From: Candidatus Effluviviaceae Genus I sp.
Lineage (GTDB): Bacteria > Joyebacterota > Joyebacteria > Joyebacterales > Joyebacteraceae
Direction: 5' to 3'
DNA length: 33,621 bases
Assembly: GCA_016867725.1 (NCBI GenBank)
Contig: VGIX01000019.1
Span: 1 to 33,621 of the forward strand
The translations under genes and the position numbers were made by a program. Position 1 is the stretch's first letter, and the number at the start of each line of letters is the position of its first letter. The notes below the pieces were generated by a model. It searched no databases. It saw nothing but the letters and a program-made list of their open reading frames with translations, and was not told where the DNA came from. This document shows positions 32,588 through 33,621 of the stretch, piece by piece.

Positions 32588-33568
32588 CTACTCCGAGTCG
32601 ATCTGCTTCTTCAGTCTGCGAATCTCGTCCTTCAGCTCGCGGATCTCGTCCTTCAGCTCCTCGACGGCCTCCTTGAGCTCCGCCCTCTCGGTCTCGATGA
32701 TGCGGATCTGCCGGACCTTCTCTCCGTCTCCTGCGGCTCTCACATACGCCCTCACGGCTCGGGCGTGCTCCGACTCCTCGATCGTCGCGGCCAGCGTGAT
32801 CTTCTTGCGGTCGCGCCAGACGACGACCTTCGTCTCCTGGCCCGCCCCGATGCTCCCGATGGCGTCTCGGAGCTCAGCGGTGCTGCCGACCGGGGTGTCG
32901 CCGATCTTGAGAATCACATCGCCTGGGCGAATCCCCGCCTTCTCCGCGGGCCCACCCTTCACGACGTCTTCGACGAGGACACCCTTGCCTCCGGGGACAG
33001 CGAAGTGCTCGGCGAGTCCCTCGCTCAGATCGTCGATGTACACGCCGAGTCGTCCTCGTCCCGCCGCTCCCGACAGGCCGACGTCGACCCACGGCAGGTC
33101 GAGGTCGATCTCCTTGAGCGCCTTGAGCGCCTGGAGTCCATCGAGGCCCCCAAGCACTGCGATTCGGGCCTTCTCTCGTTCGGCAACCGTCGTGTTCAGC
33201 GTCAGCGGCTTCCCATCTCTCAGAACGACGATGGCGATGTCGCTTCCGGGCGCCGTGCCTCTCACGACATCGACCATGGCAGCCACGTCGGCGATCGCTC
33301 TGCCGGCCGCTGTTGTGATGGCGTCTCCTTCCTTGATGCCGGCCTTCTCAGCGGGGCTTCCGTCGTGGACCTCGAGCACGAGAACACCCGTGACGTCCGG
33401 CGGAACGGAGTGCTTGCCACGGACCTCGTCGGTGATGTCGGTGATGCTCACACCGAGCCACCCCTGCTTGGCAGGCCCGGCGTCTACATCCTCTGCGCCG
33501 ACCGGCGTCTGGACGGCCGCAAGGCAGAGGCCAATGCACACAGCCGTCGCCCACGCTCTTCCTCTCAT
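32588..33568 (-). CDS. Exported protein with two PDZ domains and a C-terminal coiled coil
   Basis: The 326-residue protein has a signal peptide (about 1-25, ending TPVGAE) and two PDZ domains (about 36-130 and 170-262; GVLVLEVHDGSPAEKAGIKEGD and GVLVEDVVKGGPAEKAGIR mark their cores). A Lys/Glu-rich coiled coil (about 285-324) ends the chain. No protease domain is present, so it is not a DegP/HtrA enzyme despite the PDZ pair. It probably acts as an adaptor or scaffold in the periplasm; the partner is unknown. The ATG follows GGGAGG (33580-33575 on the - strand). It was not possible to see its promoter, since the window ends 53 bases upstream. Confidence 0.85.
   Translation of the reverse strand: MRGRAWATAVCIGLCLAAVQTPVGAEDVDAGPAKQGWLGVSITDITDEVRGKHSVPPDVTGVLVLEVHDGSPAEKAGIKEGDAITTAAGRAIADVAAMVDVVRGTAPGSDIAIVVLRDGKPLTLNTTVAEREKARIAVLGGLDGLQALKALKEIDLDLPWVDVGLSGAAGRGRLGVYIDDLSEGLAEHFAVPGGKGVLVEDVVKGGPAEKAGIRPGDVILKIGDTPVGSTAELRDAIGSIGAGQETKVVVWRDRKKITLAATIEESEHARAVRAYVRAAGDGEKVRQIRIIETERAELKEAVEELKDEIRELKDEIRRLKKQIDSE
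32622..32659 (-). repeat. Short tandem-like repeat encoding coiled-coil heptads
   Basis: The 17-base sequence ATCTCGTCCTTCAGCTC occurs at 32622-32638 and again at 32643-32659, exactly 21 bases (seven codons) apart. It encodes repeated ELKDEIR heptads at the C-terminus of the PDZ protein and probably arose by local duplication. Confidence 0.7.
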
Positions 33569-33621
33569 GAGGCACCTCCCTGTGTCCGCCTGCGCCGTGG
33601 GTTGGAGCTCGAGACCGCCGT

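Noticed and set aside
32588-33568. DegP/HtrA protease
   Set aside because: Two PDZ domains are present but there is no trypsin-like domain and no GNSGG-type serine motif.

Overview
The window is about 33.6 kb of compact, very GC-rich bacterial chromosome. It holds 30 protein genes, 28 on the + strand and two on the - strand. I see no mobile element, CRISPR array, tRNA or rRNA. Several traits suggest a diderm from an uncultured branch near the FCB superphylum (for example Eisenbacteria- or Krumholzibacteriota-like groups). These are the C-terminal FlgD-like 'NVPNPFNP' sorting domain on a secreted protease, a lipoprotein signal, exported M16 and PDZ proteins, and an alternative GlmU-like enzyme. 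This placement is inference; only a marker-gene tree would settle it.

Layout. Positions 1-1414 carry the tail of a sigma-54 activator and purM. Positions 1543-6060 carry an exported pullulanase and a membrane-anchored alpha/beta hydrolase. Positions 6061-6534 are the only gene-free stretch over 300 bases. It holds two terminator-like hairpins, a run of stems that could be a small RNA, and a good promoter. Positions 6535-12330 form a tight housekeeping cluster: small protein, yajC, def, fmt, DUF116, rsmB, a kinase-less PASTA protein, rpe. Positions 12506-19477 form a second cluster from its own promoter: ffh, rpsP, khpA, rimM, trmD, rplS, rnhB, yraN, comM. Both resemble conserved translation/secretion neighbourhoods known from Bacillus, here joined end to end.

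Positions 19542-22070 encode a secreted papain-like protease with a sorting tail, ending at a strong terminator-like hairpin. Positions 22262-26678 form a three-gene operon with overlapping or abutting ends. Its genes are a duplicated membrane domain fused to a spermidine-synthase-like domain and TPRs, an isoaspartate methyltransferase carrying a lipoprotein signal, and a PAP2 phosphatase. It collides tail to tail with a - strand M16 peptidase gene (26623-29238) through a 56-base coding overlap. Positions 29463-32518 carry an inositol-phosphatase family gene that may be leaderless, then rsgA and a GlmU-like gene, ending at a hairpin shared with a convergent gene for an exported PDZ/coiled-coil protein (32588-33568).

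Most of the window is core information processing: N-terminal formylation and deformylation, rRNA and tRNA modification, SRP targeting, and ribosome assembly. The most unusual parts are the fused spermidine-synthase-like/exported methyltransferase/PAP2 operon, the PASTA protein sitting where a Ser/Thr kinase gene would be expected, and the structured intergenic region at 6190-6408. Calls rest on motifs read by eye; no database search was run.
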